Of a stretch of DNA of 64,000 nucleotides, positions 17,822-27,048 are shown piece after piece; within the stretch, counting starts at the first letter, position 1, and every line of letters begins with the position of its first letter. The position numbers and the translations under genes were made by a program. The stretch is from Plesiomonas shigelloides. Its GTDB lineage: Bacteria > Pseudomonadota > Gammaproteobacteria > Enterobacterales > CAMTGL01. The notes beneath the pieces are model-generated. The model had not been told where the DNA came from. It ran no database searches and saw nothing but the letters and a program-made list of their open reading frames with translations. The stretch is from assembly GCF_900087055.1 (NCBI RefSeq), contig NZ_LT575468.1, positions 1,302,001 to 1,366,000 on the forward strand, given 5' to 3'.

Positions 17822-18781
17822 TCAGTGAACCTCGTACCATTCTTTACGGATCAGCGGGTTAACCGCGGCGCCGACCAGTTCCGACAGCACGCTGATAAAA
17901 ATAACGGAGCTACCCACCACCACCACACCGGCGGAGATGGCGGCATAGTCATGCTGGTTCAGTGCTTGAATCAACCAGCGGCCAATTCCTGGCCAGCTAA
18001 ATACGGTTTCAGTGATCATCGCCAGTGTCAGCATGGTGGAAAATAACAGCCCTAATTTAGGAATGATCGGTGGTAGGGCATTGCGCAAAATCGAGCGGCG
18101 CAAAATGGTCAGTCGTGACCACCCGCGGGTAGCCGCCACTTTCACATACGGTTTGTCGACCACTTGTTCAGTACTGGCGCGCATCAAGCGGATCACTTCG
18201 GTGGTCGGTGATAACGACAGCACGACCACCGGTAAAATCATGTGCATCACGGTGTTGTAAATAATCTGCTCGCGGTACGGTGAGTCAGATAACCACGCAT
18301 CCACCAGAATAAATCCGGTTACCCGCTGCACTTCATACAGCAGACTGTGTTGACCGGAAATCGGCAGCCAGCCTAAGTGCAGGGAAAACAGCATGATCAG
18401 CAAGATCCCCAGCCAGAATACCGGGATGGAAAAACCAACCAACGCGATGGCGGAGATAATGAAATCTTGCCAGCGACCACGGCGCGCACCGGCAATCAGA
18501 CCGAGCGGAATACCGACGATCAGCGCCAGAATAAAGGCTAGCAAGCACAGCTCCAGCGTGGCCGGAAACACGTTCAGCAATTGCTCGCTAAGTGGCTCGC
18601 CAGTGACGTTGGAGACGCCGAAGTTGCCATCGCTCAACGCCATCAGGTACTGGCTGTAACCGTCAAACCATGACAGATCAGACGGCGCGCTACCATAGCT
18701 TTTGAGCCAGTAGCCGATGAGGGTCAGGATCAGCACCGTAATCACCAACAGGCTGAGCCGACGCAGGGTGTAGATGATCAT
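17822..18781 (-). CDS. sapB: Sap transporter permease SapB
   Basis: Inner-membrane permease of the DppB/OppB type, 319 aa, pairing with SapC. It has the N-terminal [20 protein letters not shown] helix, [16 protein letters not shown], the EAA loop region [23 protein letters not shown] and the family end [16 protein letters not shown]. Its start overlaps the sapA stop by four bases. Confidence 0.95.
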   Translation of the reverse strand: MIIYTLRRLSLLVITVLILTLIGYWLKSYGSAPSDLSWFDGYSQYLMALSDGNFGVSNVTGEPLSEQLLNVFPATLELCLLAFILALIVGIPLGLIAGARRGRWQDFIISAIALVGFSIPVFWLGILLIMLFSLHLGWLPISGQHSLLYEVQRVTGFILVDAWLSDSPYREQIIYNTVMHMILPVVVLSLSPTTEVIRLMRASTEQVVDKPYVKVAATRGWSRLTILRRSILRNALPPIIPKLGLLFSTMLTLAMITETVFSWPGIGRWLIQALNQHDYAAISAGVVVVGSSVIFISVLSELVGAAVNPLIRKEWYEVH

Positions 18782-20472
18782 TGCTCAGGCTCCTGCCGGT
18801 AAACTTCGGAAAACGAGGTACTGCCGAACGGGCTGAGAACTAAGCCGTTCAGGTCGGCGCGGTGCCCTTGCAGGCGCAGTGAGTGCGCAATTGGGATCAC
18901 AGGCGTTTCTTCTTCCATAATTTGTAAGGCGTTGCGATAAAACAGCAGGCGGCTGGCCAATTTGTCGGTGGTCAGGGCCGCATGTAGGAAGGCATCAAAA
19001 CGCGGCTCGCACCAGCGCGCGTAGTTACTGCCGGAGTCGATGGCGTTGCAGCCAAGCTGAGGGCGCAAGAAGCTGTCGGGGTCATCGCTGTCGGAAACCC
19101 AACCGGTCAGTACCATGTCGTAATCGCCGCTTTGCAGCATGCCGCGCTCAAAACTTTGGGTATCGATCGGGATAATTGACACTTTCACCCCAGCTTTGGC
19201 CATATCCGCTTGGATCAGCTCAGCCATTTTCAGTGGCGACGGGTTATAGCTTTGTGCGGAGGTCGGTACCCACAATTTGAGCTTCAGATCTGACACTCCG
19301 GCTTCCGCCAGCAGCTTTTGTGCTTCCGCCGGGGTGTAGTAGTGTTCGGCCAGACGATGGTCAAACGCCCATGAAACCGGCGGCAGCAAAGAGCGTGCAG
19401 GCTCCGCAGTACCGTAGTAAATGGATTTCAGCAGACGATCGCGATTAACCAGCATAGAGAGTGCGCGGCGCACTTTCGGGTTGTTCAGCGGCGCTTTTTG
19501 GGTGTTGAGTGCCAGATAAGAGACGTTCATCCCCGATTGTACGCTCAGCTTCAGCTTAGGATCGTCTCGCAGCAACGCAATCTGGTTAGCTGCCGGATAG
19601 GGTAGAACATCGCACTCGCCGGTGATCAATTTGGCCATCCGGCCAGCACCGCCTGACGCGAAGTCCACCACCACTTGGGCAATGCGCGCCCGGCCTTTCC
19701 AATATTCGTCGTGACGGGCGAGACGGATGTACTGTCCGTTACGGTACTCTTGTAACTTGAACGGGCCAGAGCCGATCGGCAGGCGGTCAATCTGTTCTTG
19801 TTTGCCTTCTTTGAGCAGTTGATCGGCGTACTCTTTGGACAAGATCACCGCAAAGTGCGTGGCTAAGTGGGTTAGGAAGGAGGAGTCCGGACGCAGCAAT
19901 TTGATTTGCACTTCGTCATCATTAAGTTTGGTGATGGACTCAATCTTGCTACCCAGCTGCAAGCTATCAAAATAGGGATAAGAACCGCCGCCGACCATAT
20001 GGTATGGCGATTTCGGATCGAAAATCCGTTGCAGGCTGAACACCACATCATCAGCGTTCAGGGCGCGGGTTGGGGTAAACCAAGCGGTCTGGTGAAATTG
20101 AATGCCGCGGCGCAGTTTGAAGGTAAACGTGCGTCCGGCGTCACTGATCTGCCAGCTCTCGGCAGCAGAAGGCATCAGCCGATAGGTAAAAGGATTGATG
20201 TCCAGCAGTCGGTCATAGACCTGCGTGGAGATAGCATCAATGGTAACCCCGGCCTTGACTCGCTGGGGGTTCAGGATATTGGTGTTACCGGCGGTACAGT
20301 AGACGAATCCTTTCTGATAAATCTCTGCCGGCAAAGTTTCGTTAGCCCATGCAGGTTGTGCCAGCAGCAAAAATAGACCGCTGATCCAGTACCACGCATG
20401 CCATAACGAAACGCCACACCTTATTTTCAGGCCGCTCATGTTGACTCGTTTTTTTTCTAACAAGGGCATCAT
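18778..20472 (-). CDS. sapA: Sap periplasmic peptide-binding protein SapA
   Basis: Solute-binding protein of the DppA/OppA family, the periplasmic receptor of the Sap transporter. The signal peptide ends [11 protein letters not shown]; the mature protein holds the family motifs [33 protein letters not shown] and [16 protein letters not shown]. The C-terminal [25 protein letters not shown] matches E. coli SapA. The start is ambiguous: ATG 20472 has AAGAG at good spacing but gives a long leader, whereas ATG 20439 gives a more compact signal peptide with a poorer ribosome site. Confidence 0.92.
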   Translation of the reverse strand: MMPLLEKKRVNMSGLKIRCGVSLWHAWYWISGLFLLLAQPAWANETLPAEIYQKGFVYCTAGNTNILNPQRVKAGVTIDAISTQVYDRLLDINPFTYRLMPSAAESWQISDAGRTFTFKLRRGIQFHQTAWFTPTRALNADDVVFSLQRIFDPKSPYHMVGGGSYPYFDSLQLGSKIESITKLNDDEVQIKLLRPDSSFLTHLATHFAVILSKEYADQLLKEGKQEQIDRLPIGSGPFKLQEYRNGQYIRLARHDEYWKGRARIAQVVVDFASGGAGRMAKLITGECDVLPYPAANQIALLRDDPKLKLSVQSGMNVSYLALNTQKAPLNNPKVRRALSMLVNRDRLLKSIYYGTAEPARSLLPPVSWAFDHRLAEHYYTPAEAQKLLAEAGVSDLKLKLWVPTSAQSYNPSPLKMAELIQADMAKAGVKVSIIPIDTQSFERGMLQSGDYDMVLTGWVSDSDDPDSFLRPQLGCNAIDSGSNYARWCEPRFDAFLHAALTTDKLASRLLFYRNALQIMEEETPVIPIAHSLRLQGHRADLNGLVLSPFGSTSFSEVYRQEPEQ

Positions 20473-20572
20473 TTTACATTACTCTTGCCGAACGCCAACC
20501 TCTGGCGATTTATTGCACAATGCCGGAGCTGCGGGTGCTGTGACCGGGCATGTTGCAGGTAAAGAAAATGGG

Positions 20573-21667
20573 TCACATTGCGTCCAACGATTGCAGCTCG
20601 GGATACTTGCGTAAGATCCCGCGTAGCTGGTGGTAAGTGAGCCCCAGTAACGTGGCGGCTTGTTTCTGATTATAGCGGGCTTGCTGCAGCGCTGAGTGAA
20701 TGACCTGTTGCTCTTGCGCAGCTAACCAAGCTTTTAAATCCACAGGGAAGTTGAGCACCATCGGTTGTGCGTTGGCTGTAGCAGCCGAGGTCAGCGCTGA
20801 CTCAGGCACTGAGGTGGATGGGCTAGCGGATGGCAAGCCTGTAGTTGAAGGGAATTCGTTTGTCTGAGTTAGGTTGCTTGATTGCGAGGCGGCTTCCCAA
20901 TCGACAAAAGGATTGAAGATAATTTCATGCACTGGCTCTTGCGGTGTGTCATTACGATATACCGCACGCTCGACCACGTTTTTGAGCTCCCGCACGTTAC
21001 CCGGCCACGGGTATTCATTTAATGCACTCAGTGCGTGTGGGGTGAAACCGGCAAACAGTGGATAACCTAACTCTTTGCACATCTCTACGGCGAAAAATTC
21101 AGCCAGCAGTGGGATATCGTCGCGGCGATGGCGCAGCGGCGGCAGGTTAATCACATCGAACGCCAATCTATCTAGCAAATCGGCACGAAATTCACCGCGT
21201 GCGGCTTTGGCCGGCAGATCTTCGTTGGTGGCGCAGATCAGGCGCACATCGGCCTCCAGTTTTTGGCTACCGCCCACACGTTCATACTCACCATATTCGA
21301 TAACGCGCAGCAGCTTTTCTTGTACCCGCAGTGGCGCGGTGGCCAACTCATCCAAAAAGAGGCTACCGCCTTGGGCGCGCTCAAAGCGGCCGGCATGGCG
21401 TTTTTGTGCGCCAGTAAAAGCGCCGGCCTCGTGACCGAACAGTTCCGAATCTAGCAAGTTATCGTTTAACGCTGCGCAGTTCAGGGTTAGCAGCGGAGCT
21501 TGCCAGCGGCGCGACAAATAATGCAGGCGTTTGGCGATCAGCTCTTTACCGCTGCCGCGCTCGCCGATAATCAGCACCGGTTTGTTCAGCGGCGCGAGTC
21601 GGGAGACTTGCTCCAGTACGCGGGTAAAGCTGTCGGCGACGCCGATGAGGTTGTCGTTACGTTTCAT
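20573..21667 (-). CDS. pspF: Sigma-54 activator PspF
   Basis: AAA+ enhancer-binding protein that activates pspA with sigma-54 and is held inactive by PspA. It has no N-terminal sensor domain, as expected for PspF: Walker A GERGSGKE at residues 35-42, GAFTGA (sigma-54 contact) at 82-87, Walker B GGSLFLDEL and the arginine-finger region follow. A Ser/Thr/Pro-rich linker of about 50 residues precedes a C-terminal Fis-type HTH (QKQAATLLGLTYHQLRGILRKY). At 364 aa it is longer than E. coli PspF (about 325) because of this linker. Divergent from pspABC. Confidence 0.93.
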   Translation of the reverse strand: MKRNDNLIGVADSFTRVLEQVSRLAPLNKPVLIIGERGSGKELIAKRLHYLSRRWQAPLLTLNCAALNDNLLDSELFGHEAGAFTGAQKRHAGRFERAQGGSLFLDELATAPLRVQEKLLRVIEYGEYERVGGSQKLEADVRLICATNEDLPAKAARGEFRADLLDRLAFDVINLPPLRHRRDDIPLLAEFFAVEMCKELGYPLFAGFTPHALSALNEYPWPGNVRELKNVVERAVYRNDTPQEPVHEIIFNPFVDWEAASQSSNLTQTNEFPSTTGLPSASPSTSVPESALTSAATANAQPMVLNFPVDLKAWLAAQEQQVIHSALQQARYNQKQAATLLGLTYHQLRGILRKYPELQSLDAM

Positions 21668-22065
21668 GGCGCGGTGGTGCTCCTGTGGCGAGGCGAGATG
21701 ACCAAATGTTTATTCACATTGCAGCTCACATAGCAGCTCAACGCTATGCTCGAATCGAGACTCACGCGTTGGGCAACATGCTATGTAGTACAGAGCGGCA
21801 AGACTGCTTAAGTGGTCATTTTCACTATTTTTTAGCTAATTTAGTCATAGCATTATCCCCGCCGAAAAGCTATCCCTTTATTTAATTTGTTATTAATCAA
21901 TGCATTACTTGAATGCAAAAACTTGGCATGCAACTTGATATGGTTATGGCAGTGAACAGGTCGCTGCGCAGCACGGAAGTGGGATAAACCACCCGAGTGC
22001 GTAGCCGGAAATGAACAACAGTTAGCGGTCCGCTTAGGTCGGAGCCCTAATTCAGGAGAACTATT
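21668..22065. other. pspF-pspA divergent control region
   Basis: 398 bp. Besides the sigma-54 promoter at 21923-21939, the AT-rich stretch 21812-21900 (GTCATTTTCACTATTTTTTAG and onward) lies where PspF enhancers sit in E. coli; individual enhancer sites could not be defined by eye. Confidence 0.5.
21923..21939 (+). promoter_or_regulatory. Sigma-54 promoter of pspA
   Basis: TTGGCATGCAACTTGAT has the -24 GG and the -12 element at correct spacing and nearly copies the E. coli pspA promoter (TTGGCACGCAAATTGTA). Transcription would start near 21950. Confidence 0.88.
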
Positions 22066-22731
22066 ATGGGTGTTTTTTCACGTTTTGCTGACATTGTGAA
22101 CTCCAACATCAATGCGCTGCTGGATAAAGCTGAAGATCCGCAGAAGTTGGTCCGCCTGATGATTCAGGAGATGGAAGACACGCTGGTGGAAGTGCGCTCT
22201 ACCTCTGCGCATGCCTTGGCGGAGCGTAAGCAACTGGAGCGTCGAATTGGTCATGCCCGCGCACAAGAAAGTGAGTGGCAAGAAAAAGCTGAATTGGCGC
22301 TGCGTAAATCGCGTGAAGATTTAGCGCGTGCGGCACTGATTGAGCGTCAGAAAGTGGCTGAGTTGATCCAAGGTCTGGAGCAAGAATTGGACGCCGTCGA
22401 CAGCAGCATTCAGCGCATGAGCGGTGAAGTGGCAGAGCTGGAGAAAAAACTGACCGAGACGCGCGCCCGTCAGCAGGCCTTGCAGGTCCGCTATCAGGCT
22501 GCGGCTTCATCACGCTCAGTGCGAGGCCAGCTGGAAAATTCGCGCTTGGATGAGGCCATGGCCCGTTTTGAGCAATTTGAACGCCGTATTGATCAGATGG
22601 AAGCGCAAGCAGATAGTATGACTATCGGTAAGCAAAAGAATTTGCATGACGAGTTTGCCGAGCTGCAGGCCGATGATGATATCAGCCGTGAGCTGGCTGC
22701 GTTGAAAGCCAAGATGCAGCAAAAAGACTAA
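22066..22731 (+). CDS. pspA: Phage shock protein A
   Basis: Peripheral inner-membrane protein of the ESCRT-III/Vipp1/PspA superfamily that stabilises damaged membranes and inhibits PspF. 221 aa and almost entirely helical coiled coil, starting [20 protein letters not shown] with the amphipathic helix, then [28 protein letters not shown] sits 8 bases before the ATG. First gene of a sigma-54 operon. Confidence 0.97.
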   Translation: MGVFSRFADIVNSNINALLDKAEDPQKLVRLMIQEMEDTLVEVRSTSAHALAERKQLERRIGHARAQESEWQEKAELALRKSREDLARAALIERQKVAELIQGLEQELDAVDSSIQRMSGEVAELEKKLTETRARQQALQVRYQAAASSRSVRGQLENSRLDEAMARFEQFERRIDQMEAQADSMTIGKQKNLHDEFAELQADDDISRELAALKAKMQQKD

Positions 22732-22855
22732 CCGTGCCATCTTTGTGTATCGGTTAGCTCGGTTTTGCTTAGGCTGATGGACGCGCAATTCATCGCACCA
22801 TCATTATTATCGCCAGGGCAGCCTGCTGCCCTGCATATCGAAAGGGAGTGTAACA

Positions 22856-23086
22856 ATGGGAAGCTTTTTCCTGTCTGTGCCGTTAACGATTTTCTTCCTG
22901 TTTGTCGCGCCCGTTTGGCTGTGGCTGCACTATCGCAGCAAGCGTGAATTGGGCGAAGGCTTGAGCCAAGAAGAGCGCCGCCGTTTGGAGGTGTTAACCC
23001 GTGAAGCGCAGCAGATGCGCGAGCGTATCCGTTCATTGGAAGTGATTTTAGACTCTCAACACCCGAACTGGAGGGAGCCATCATGA
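22856..23086 (+). CDS. pspB: Phage shock protein B
   Basis: Small inner-membrane protein, 76 aa: one transmembrane segment (FLSVPLTIFFLFVAPVWLWL) followed by a cytoplasmic coiled coil (EERRRLEVLTREAQQMRERIRSL). With PspC it relays membrane stress and releases PspF from PspA. GGGAG precedes the ATG. The gap of about 120 bases after pspA shows no terminator. The stop overlaps the pspC start. Confidence 0.95.
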   Translation: MGSFFLSVPLTIFFLFVAPVWLWLHYRSKRELGEGLSQEERRRLEVLTREAQQMRERIRSLEVILDSQHPNWREPS

Positions 23087-23466
23087 CCGGTAACGGCAAC
23101 CTGTATCGTTATCCGCGCGAAGGCAAAGTGGCAGGGGTGTGTGCTGGTTTGGCGCACTACTTTGGCATCGAAGTGTGGCTGGTGCGGATCATGGTGATCA
23201 CCGTGTTTTTGTTCGGTGGTGCGGGGATCGTGATTTTGGCTTATCTGGCCGCATGGCTGTTTATGGATAAATATACCGGCGAAGGCGAGGCAGTTTACGA
23301 AGAGCCGGCGCTCAAGTCTAAAACGTGGCAGGCGGGGGAGTCGGCTCATCGCCGGATCCAGACATTGGATCAGGAATTTTCCGAACTGGAAACCCAATTG
23401 CGCCGCTTAGAAGGGTATGTGACATCAGAAACCTTTAAGGTACGAAACAAATTTCGTCAGCTATAA
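23083..23466 (+). CDS. pspC: Phage shock protein C
   Basis: Inner-membrane stress sensor and toxin-like regulator, 127 aa. PspC-domain motif YRYPREGKVAGVCAGLAHYFGIEVWLVRI is followed by a membrane segment (VFLFGGAGIVILAYLAAWLFM) and a C-terminal helical domain ending near YVTSETFKVRNKFRQL. The ATG overlaps the pspB TGA by four bases with GAGGGAG upstream. No pspD or pspE follows; ycjX comes next after 42 bases. Confidence 0.95.
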   Translation: MTGNGNLYRYPREGKVAGVCAGLAHYFGIEVWLVRIMVITVFLFGGAGIVILAYLAAWLFMDKYTGEGEAVYEEPALKSKTWQAGESAHRRIQTLDQEFSELETQLRRLEGYVTSETFKVRNKFRQL

Positions 23467-23508
23467 GGCGTATAATCAGACAACTGTTCTGATCTGTTGT
23501 GAGTATGC

Positions 23509-24921
23509 ATGAAAAATCTGATAAAAAATGAACTCTCGACCTTTGTTAACCGCGGTTTAGACCGGCATCTGCGCATTGCGGTGACCGGTCTGAGCCGCAG
23601 CGGAAAAACGGCCTTTATTACCTCGTTGGTCAATCAACTGCTGCATGTGAATGCCGGTGCGCGCTTACCGTTATTTTCTGCGGTGCGCGAAGAGCGAATA
23701 CAAGGCATCAAGCGTATTCCGCAGCGCGATTTATCCATCCCGCGTTTTGCCTATGATGAAGGCATGCTCAGTTTGCATTCTGACCCTCCGGCATGGCCGG
23801 TAGCCACTCGTGGCGTCAGCCAAATTCGCTTGAATATCCGTTATCGTCCTCAGCATTCACTATTGCGGCACTTAAGTGAGCTGGCCACCTTGAATCTGGA
23901 GATCGTTGATTATCCGGGGGAATGGTTGCTGGATTTACCTCTGCTGGAGCAAAGCTATCGCCAGTGGTCACAGCAGATGATGGATATGCTGCAAGGTGAG
24001 CGGGCGGAATGGGCGCGGCCTTGGCTGACCCTTGCGGCTAAATGCGATCCGCATGCACCCGCTGATGAAAATTTATTGGCTGATATTGCGCGTGAATACA
24101 CCGCTTACTTGCAGCGCTGTAAAGATGAGGGCTTGCACTTTATCCAACCGGGGCGATTTGTGCTGCCGGGCGAATTAGCCGATGCGCCAGTACTGCAATT
24201 TTTCCCGTGGCCGGGTCAACAGGGGCCATTTGGGGCGTTAGATGAAACGGCATTTAGCAAGGCAGATAAAAACAGTAATTTAGGCTTGCTCAAGGCCCGT
24301 TTCGAGCACTATTGCCAACATGTGGTGAAAGGCTTTTATCGCGATCACTTTGCCCGTTTTGATCGCCAAATTGTGCTGGTGGATTGCTTGCAACCGCTGA
24401 ATATCGGCCCGCAGGCGTTTAATGACATGCGGATGGCGCTGGCGCAGTTGATGCAAAGTTTCCATTACGGTAAACGCACACTGCTGCGCCGGTTGTTCTC
24501 GCCGTGCATCGATAAACTGATGTTCGCCGCCACCAAGTCAGATCATGTGACGCCCGATCAGCACGCCAATCAGGTCTCACTGCTGCAACAACTGGTGCAA
24601 GAAGCGTGGCAAAGCGCGGCGTTTGAGGGCATTGCGATGGACTGCATCAGTCTGGCCTCGGTACAGGCCACCGAAGTGGGCCAAGTGCAGCATCAAGGGC
24701 GCACAATGAGCGCACTGCGCGGTCATCGCCTCAGTGATGGCGCGCCGCTGCTGGTGTATCCGGGCGATGTTCCGGCGCGCCTGCCGTCAGCAGCCTTTTG
24801 GCAGCAGCAACACTTTGATTTTGAATCTTTCCGTCCGCGTGTCAGTGCGCCGGACGAGCCATTACCGCATATCCGTATGGATGCCGCGATGGAGTTTTTA
24901 CTGGGAGATAAGCTGCGATGA
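23509..24921 (+). CDS. ycjX: YcjX-family P-loop GTPase-like protein
   Basis: 470-aa protein with an N-terminal Walker A GLSRSGKT at residues 27-34 and a Walker-B-like LEIVDYPGEW near residue 140, matching the DUF463/YcjX family. The family travels with Psp genes and is heat- or envelope-stress-linked, but the molecular role is not established. A TATAAT at 23471-23476 in the short gap after pspC could provide its own start. The stop overlaps ycjF by four bases. Confidence 0.93.
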   Translation: MKNLIKNELSTFVNRGLDRHLRIAVTGLSRSGKTAFITSLVNQLLHVNAGARLPLFSAVREERIQGIKRIPQRDLSIPRFAYDEGMLSLHSDPPAWPVATRGVSQIRLNIRYRPQHSLLRHLSELATLNLEIVDYPGEWLLDLPLLEQSYRQWSQQMMDMLQGERAEWARPWLTLAAKCDPHAPADENLLADIAREYTAYLQRCKDEGLHFIQPGRFVLPGELADAPVLQFFPWPGQQGPFGALDETAFSKADKNSNLGLLKARFEHYCQHVVKGFYRDHFARFDRQIVLVDCLQPLNIGPQAFNDMRMALAQLMQSFHYGKRTLLRRLFSPCIDKLMFAATKSDHVTPDQHANQVSLLQQLVQEAWQSAAFEGIAMDCISLASVQATEVGQVQHQGRTMSALRGHRLSDGAPLLVYPGDVPARLPSAAFWQQQHFDFESFRPRVSAPDEPLPHIRMDAAMEFLLGDKLR

Positions 24922-26021
24922 ATACCCGTGAATCGACGATCAAGCCGGACAGCGAGCGCATGGCAGCGAATGAGCGTCATACCGAAACGCTAAGTCCGAA
25001 GATCACTTTTGCCGAGCCGCAAGCGGTCAGCAGCGAAGAGATATTGCGTCCACAGCAGACCTTTAATCAGGATGCGGCATTTGTGCAAACTGACGTAGTG
25101 GAAACCGAAGCAGCGCTGGATCAGCAAGTCACACAAGCCTTACAGCCTCGGCGCAGTCTGTGGCGTCGTTTGCTGGGCGTAGGCTTACTCGGCTTTGGCG
25201 TCGCGGCGGTGGGCCAGACGATTAATAGCGTCATTAATGCGTGGCAAGGGGGGGATTGGGTTCTGCTCACTGCCGCTGGCGCGGGTGGTTTGGTGTTAGC
25301 CGCGGGAATTGGCTCACTGGCCAGTGAATGGCGACGCTTGCTGACTTTACGCCGTCGCGAGCGTGAGCGTGAGGTCGCCACGGACCTGTTGCACAGCCAA
25401 GGGATCGGACAAGCACGGCCGTTTTGTGAGAAGTTAGCACATCAATCGTTGCTGGATGCGCAGCATCCGGTTTTGCAGCGTTGGCGCGCCGAGTTACAAG
25501 ATACGCATAATGATCAGGAAGTGATCCGGCTGTACGCCAGCATGGTGCAACCGGTGCTGGATAAGCAGGCACGGGCTGAGATCAGTCGCTATGCTGCAGA
25601 ATCGGCGGTGATGGTGGCCTGTAGCCCGTTGGCGCTGGTGGATATGGCATTTATCGCTTGGCGTAATTTGCGCTTAGTGAATCGAATCGCCAATCTGTAT
25701 GGCATTGAGCTGGGGTATTTCAGTCGTGTCCGGCTGCTGAAGATGGTGCTGTTTAACATCGCATTTGCCGGCGTGACCGATGTGGTACGTGACGTGGGCG
25801 TCGATTTGCTGTCGCAAGACATCACCGCACGCTTATCGGCCCGTGCGGCGCAAGGGATTGGCGTTGGGCTCCTGACCGCGCGTTTGGGGATCAAGGCGAT
25901 GGAGCTGTGCCGTCCGCTGCCGTGGATCAACGATGACAAACCGCGTTTGGGCATGATCCGTCAGGAATTATTGACGCAGGTTAAACAGCTGCTCAGTAAG
26001 CCGCAAAATCCGGCGCAGTAA
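24918..26021 (+). CDS. ycjF: YcjF inner-membrane protein (DUF697)
   Basis: 367-aa inner-membrane protein. A polar N-terminal region of about 75 residues precedes two hydrophobic segments (LLGVGLLGFGVAAVGQTI and VLLTAAGAGGLVLAAGIGSL). The conserved C-terminal domain with YGIELGYFSRVRLLKMVLFNIAFAG and ARLGIKAMELCRPLPWINDDKPRLG matches E. coli YcjF nearly word for word. Coupled to ycjX by an ATGA overlap. Function unknown. A strong terminator follows. Confidence 0.92.
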   Translation: MNTRESTIKPDSERMAANERHTETLSPKITFAEPQAVSSEEILRPQQTFNQDAAFVQTDVVETEAALDQQVTQALQPRRSLWRRLLGVGLLGFGVAAVGQTINSVINAWQGGDWVLLTAAGAGGLVLAAGIGSLASEWRRLLTLRRREREREVATDLLHSQGIGQARPFCEKLAHQSLLDAQHPVLQRWRAELQDTHNDQEVIRLYASMVQPVLDKQARAEISRYAAESAVMVACSPLALVDMAFIAWRNLRLVNRIANLYGIELGYFSRVRLLKMVLFNIAFAGVTDVVRDVGVDLLSQDITARLSARAAQGIGVGLLTARLGIKAMELCRPLPWINDDKPRLGMIRQELLTQVKQLLSKPQNPAQ

Positions 26022-26053
26022 CTGATCACATCCGCAAGACATCTAACCCCCAG

Positions 26054-26095
26054 GTGAGCGCCGATTATATAACGGCGCTCACGCTTTTGACTGTT
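26054..26095 (+). terminator. Terminator of ycjX-ycjF
   Basis: GTGAGCGCCG and CGGCGCTCAC form a perfect 10-bp stem with a 9-base loop, followed by a broken T-rich tail. Confidence 0.75.
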
Positions 26096-26188
26096 TTCTA
26101 TACTCTTTCTGTAAGCACTATTTTCCCTGCCATACATTTTGCCGCTTTCCCGCTACACTCATTCCATATGTGCATGTTGGCTACGCGC

Positions 26189-26204
26189 ATGGCATGCATG
26201 CCAT
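26189..26204. promoter_or_regulatory. Perfect 16-bp palindrome upstream of the peroxidase gene
   Basis: ATGGCATGCATGCCAT is a perfect palindrome nested inside CATGTTG (26174-26180) and CAACATG (26207-26213), with further CTACG/CGTAG complementarity outside, ending about 50 bases before the peroxidase start. It looks like an operator or cruciform; the regulator is unknown. Confidence 0.5.
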
Positions 26205-26261
26205 TTCAACATGATGCGTGTTCGTAGCACGTGAAGCAAACCGGACCATGGAGGGCCTGTT

Positions 26262-26747
26262 ATGTCCGAAATTTATGATTTCCCCCTGACGTTGTTAGAC
26301 GGTACGCCTTTTGATACGCAATCTTTGCGTGGACAAGTGGTGTTGGTGGTGAATGTTGCCAGCCGTTGTGGTTTTACCCCGCAGTACGCTGAGTTGGAAA
26401 AACTGTATCGCGAGTTAGAAGCGCAGGGTTTTGTGATTTTGGCTTTCCCGTGCAACCAGTTTGGTGCACAAGAGCCCGGTTCGGCCGAGGAAATTGCCCG
26501 TTTTTGCTCACTGACCTATGGCGTGACATTCCCGGTGATGCAAAAAATCGAGGTCAATGGCACCCACGCCGATCCGCTGTACCGTTGGTTGAAAAAACAA
26601 AAGTCTGGCTTGCTGGGATCTGAGGCCATTAAATGGAACTTCACCAAGTTCCTGATTGATACTCGAGGTCAGGTGGTGGAACGTTACGCGCCACAGACCG
26701 CACCAGAAACTTTACGCGCCGACATCATCCGCTTACTGGCAGTCTGA
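26262..26747 (+). CDS. Glutathione peroxidase-family thiol peroxidase
   Basis: 161-aa thioredoxin-fold peroxidase. Peroxidatic Cys36 lies in NVASRCGFTPQY, the catalytic Gln and Asn in FPCNQFGAQEPG, and Trp in IKWNFTKFLID, completing the Gpx tetrad. Cysteine replaces selenocysteine, as in bacterial relatives (BsaA, GpxA, BtuE). It lacks the insertion that makes E. coli BtuE 183 aa, so I give no symbol. It likely reduces hydroperoxides with thioredoxin or glutathione in the cytosol. GGAGG lies upstream of the ATG. Confidence 0.9.
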   Translation: MSEIYDFPLTLLDGTPFDTQSLRGQVVLVVNVASRCGFTPQYAELEKLYRELEAQGFVILAFPCNQFGAQEPGSAEEIARFCSLTYGVTFPVMQKIEVNGTHADPLYRWLKKQKSGLLGSEAIKWNFTKFLIDTRGQVVERYAPQTAPETLRADIIRLLAV

Positions 26748-26766
26748 CAGACTGCCTCAGTTTTGC
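26738..26766 (+). terminator. Terminator overlapping the peroxidase stop codon
   Basis: GGCAGTCT and AGACTGCC form an 8-bp stem whose loop contains most of the TGA stop; TTTT follows a few bases later. Confidence 0.6.
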
Positions 26767-26887
26767 TAAACGTATCGATTGCATGCAGAAAATCCGGATA
26801 AAACAGCAGATTAAGGTGTAAATAGAGGGGAGATATTCTGTTTTTGCCGTGTCAAATTGTAAAAAGTATAGCAGGGCGGTTTTTAAT

Positions 26888-26910
26888 AACTCATTGATTT
26901 AAAATGAGTT
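26888..26910. promoter_or_regulatory. Inverted repeat upstream of tyrR
   Basis: AACTCATT and AATGAGTT are perfect 8-bp arms around a 7-base spacer, 140 bases before tyrR. A TyrR half-site TGTAAA (26858-26863) lies nearby but lacks its partner. Operator function is inferred only from symmetry. Confidence 0.4.
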
Positions 26911-27048
26911 GAGTAAAGATGATAATTTTCTCAGTCACATAATTTCGCTGTCTCTGTCAAGAAATAATGACACGTGCCTTCATCTGTTGCACAGAGCGGG
27001 GTATCATCGTCCCACATCTGGATTAATCATCGCGAAGGTCGGTAATGT

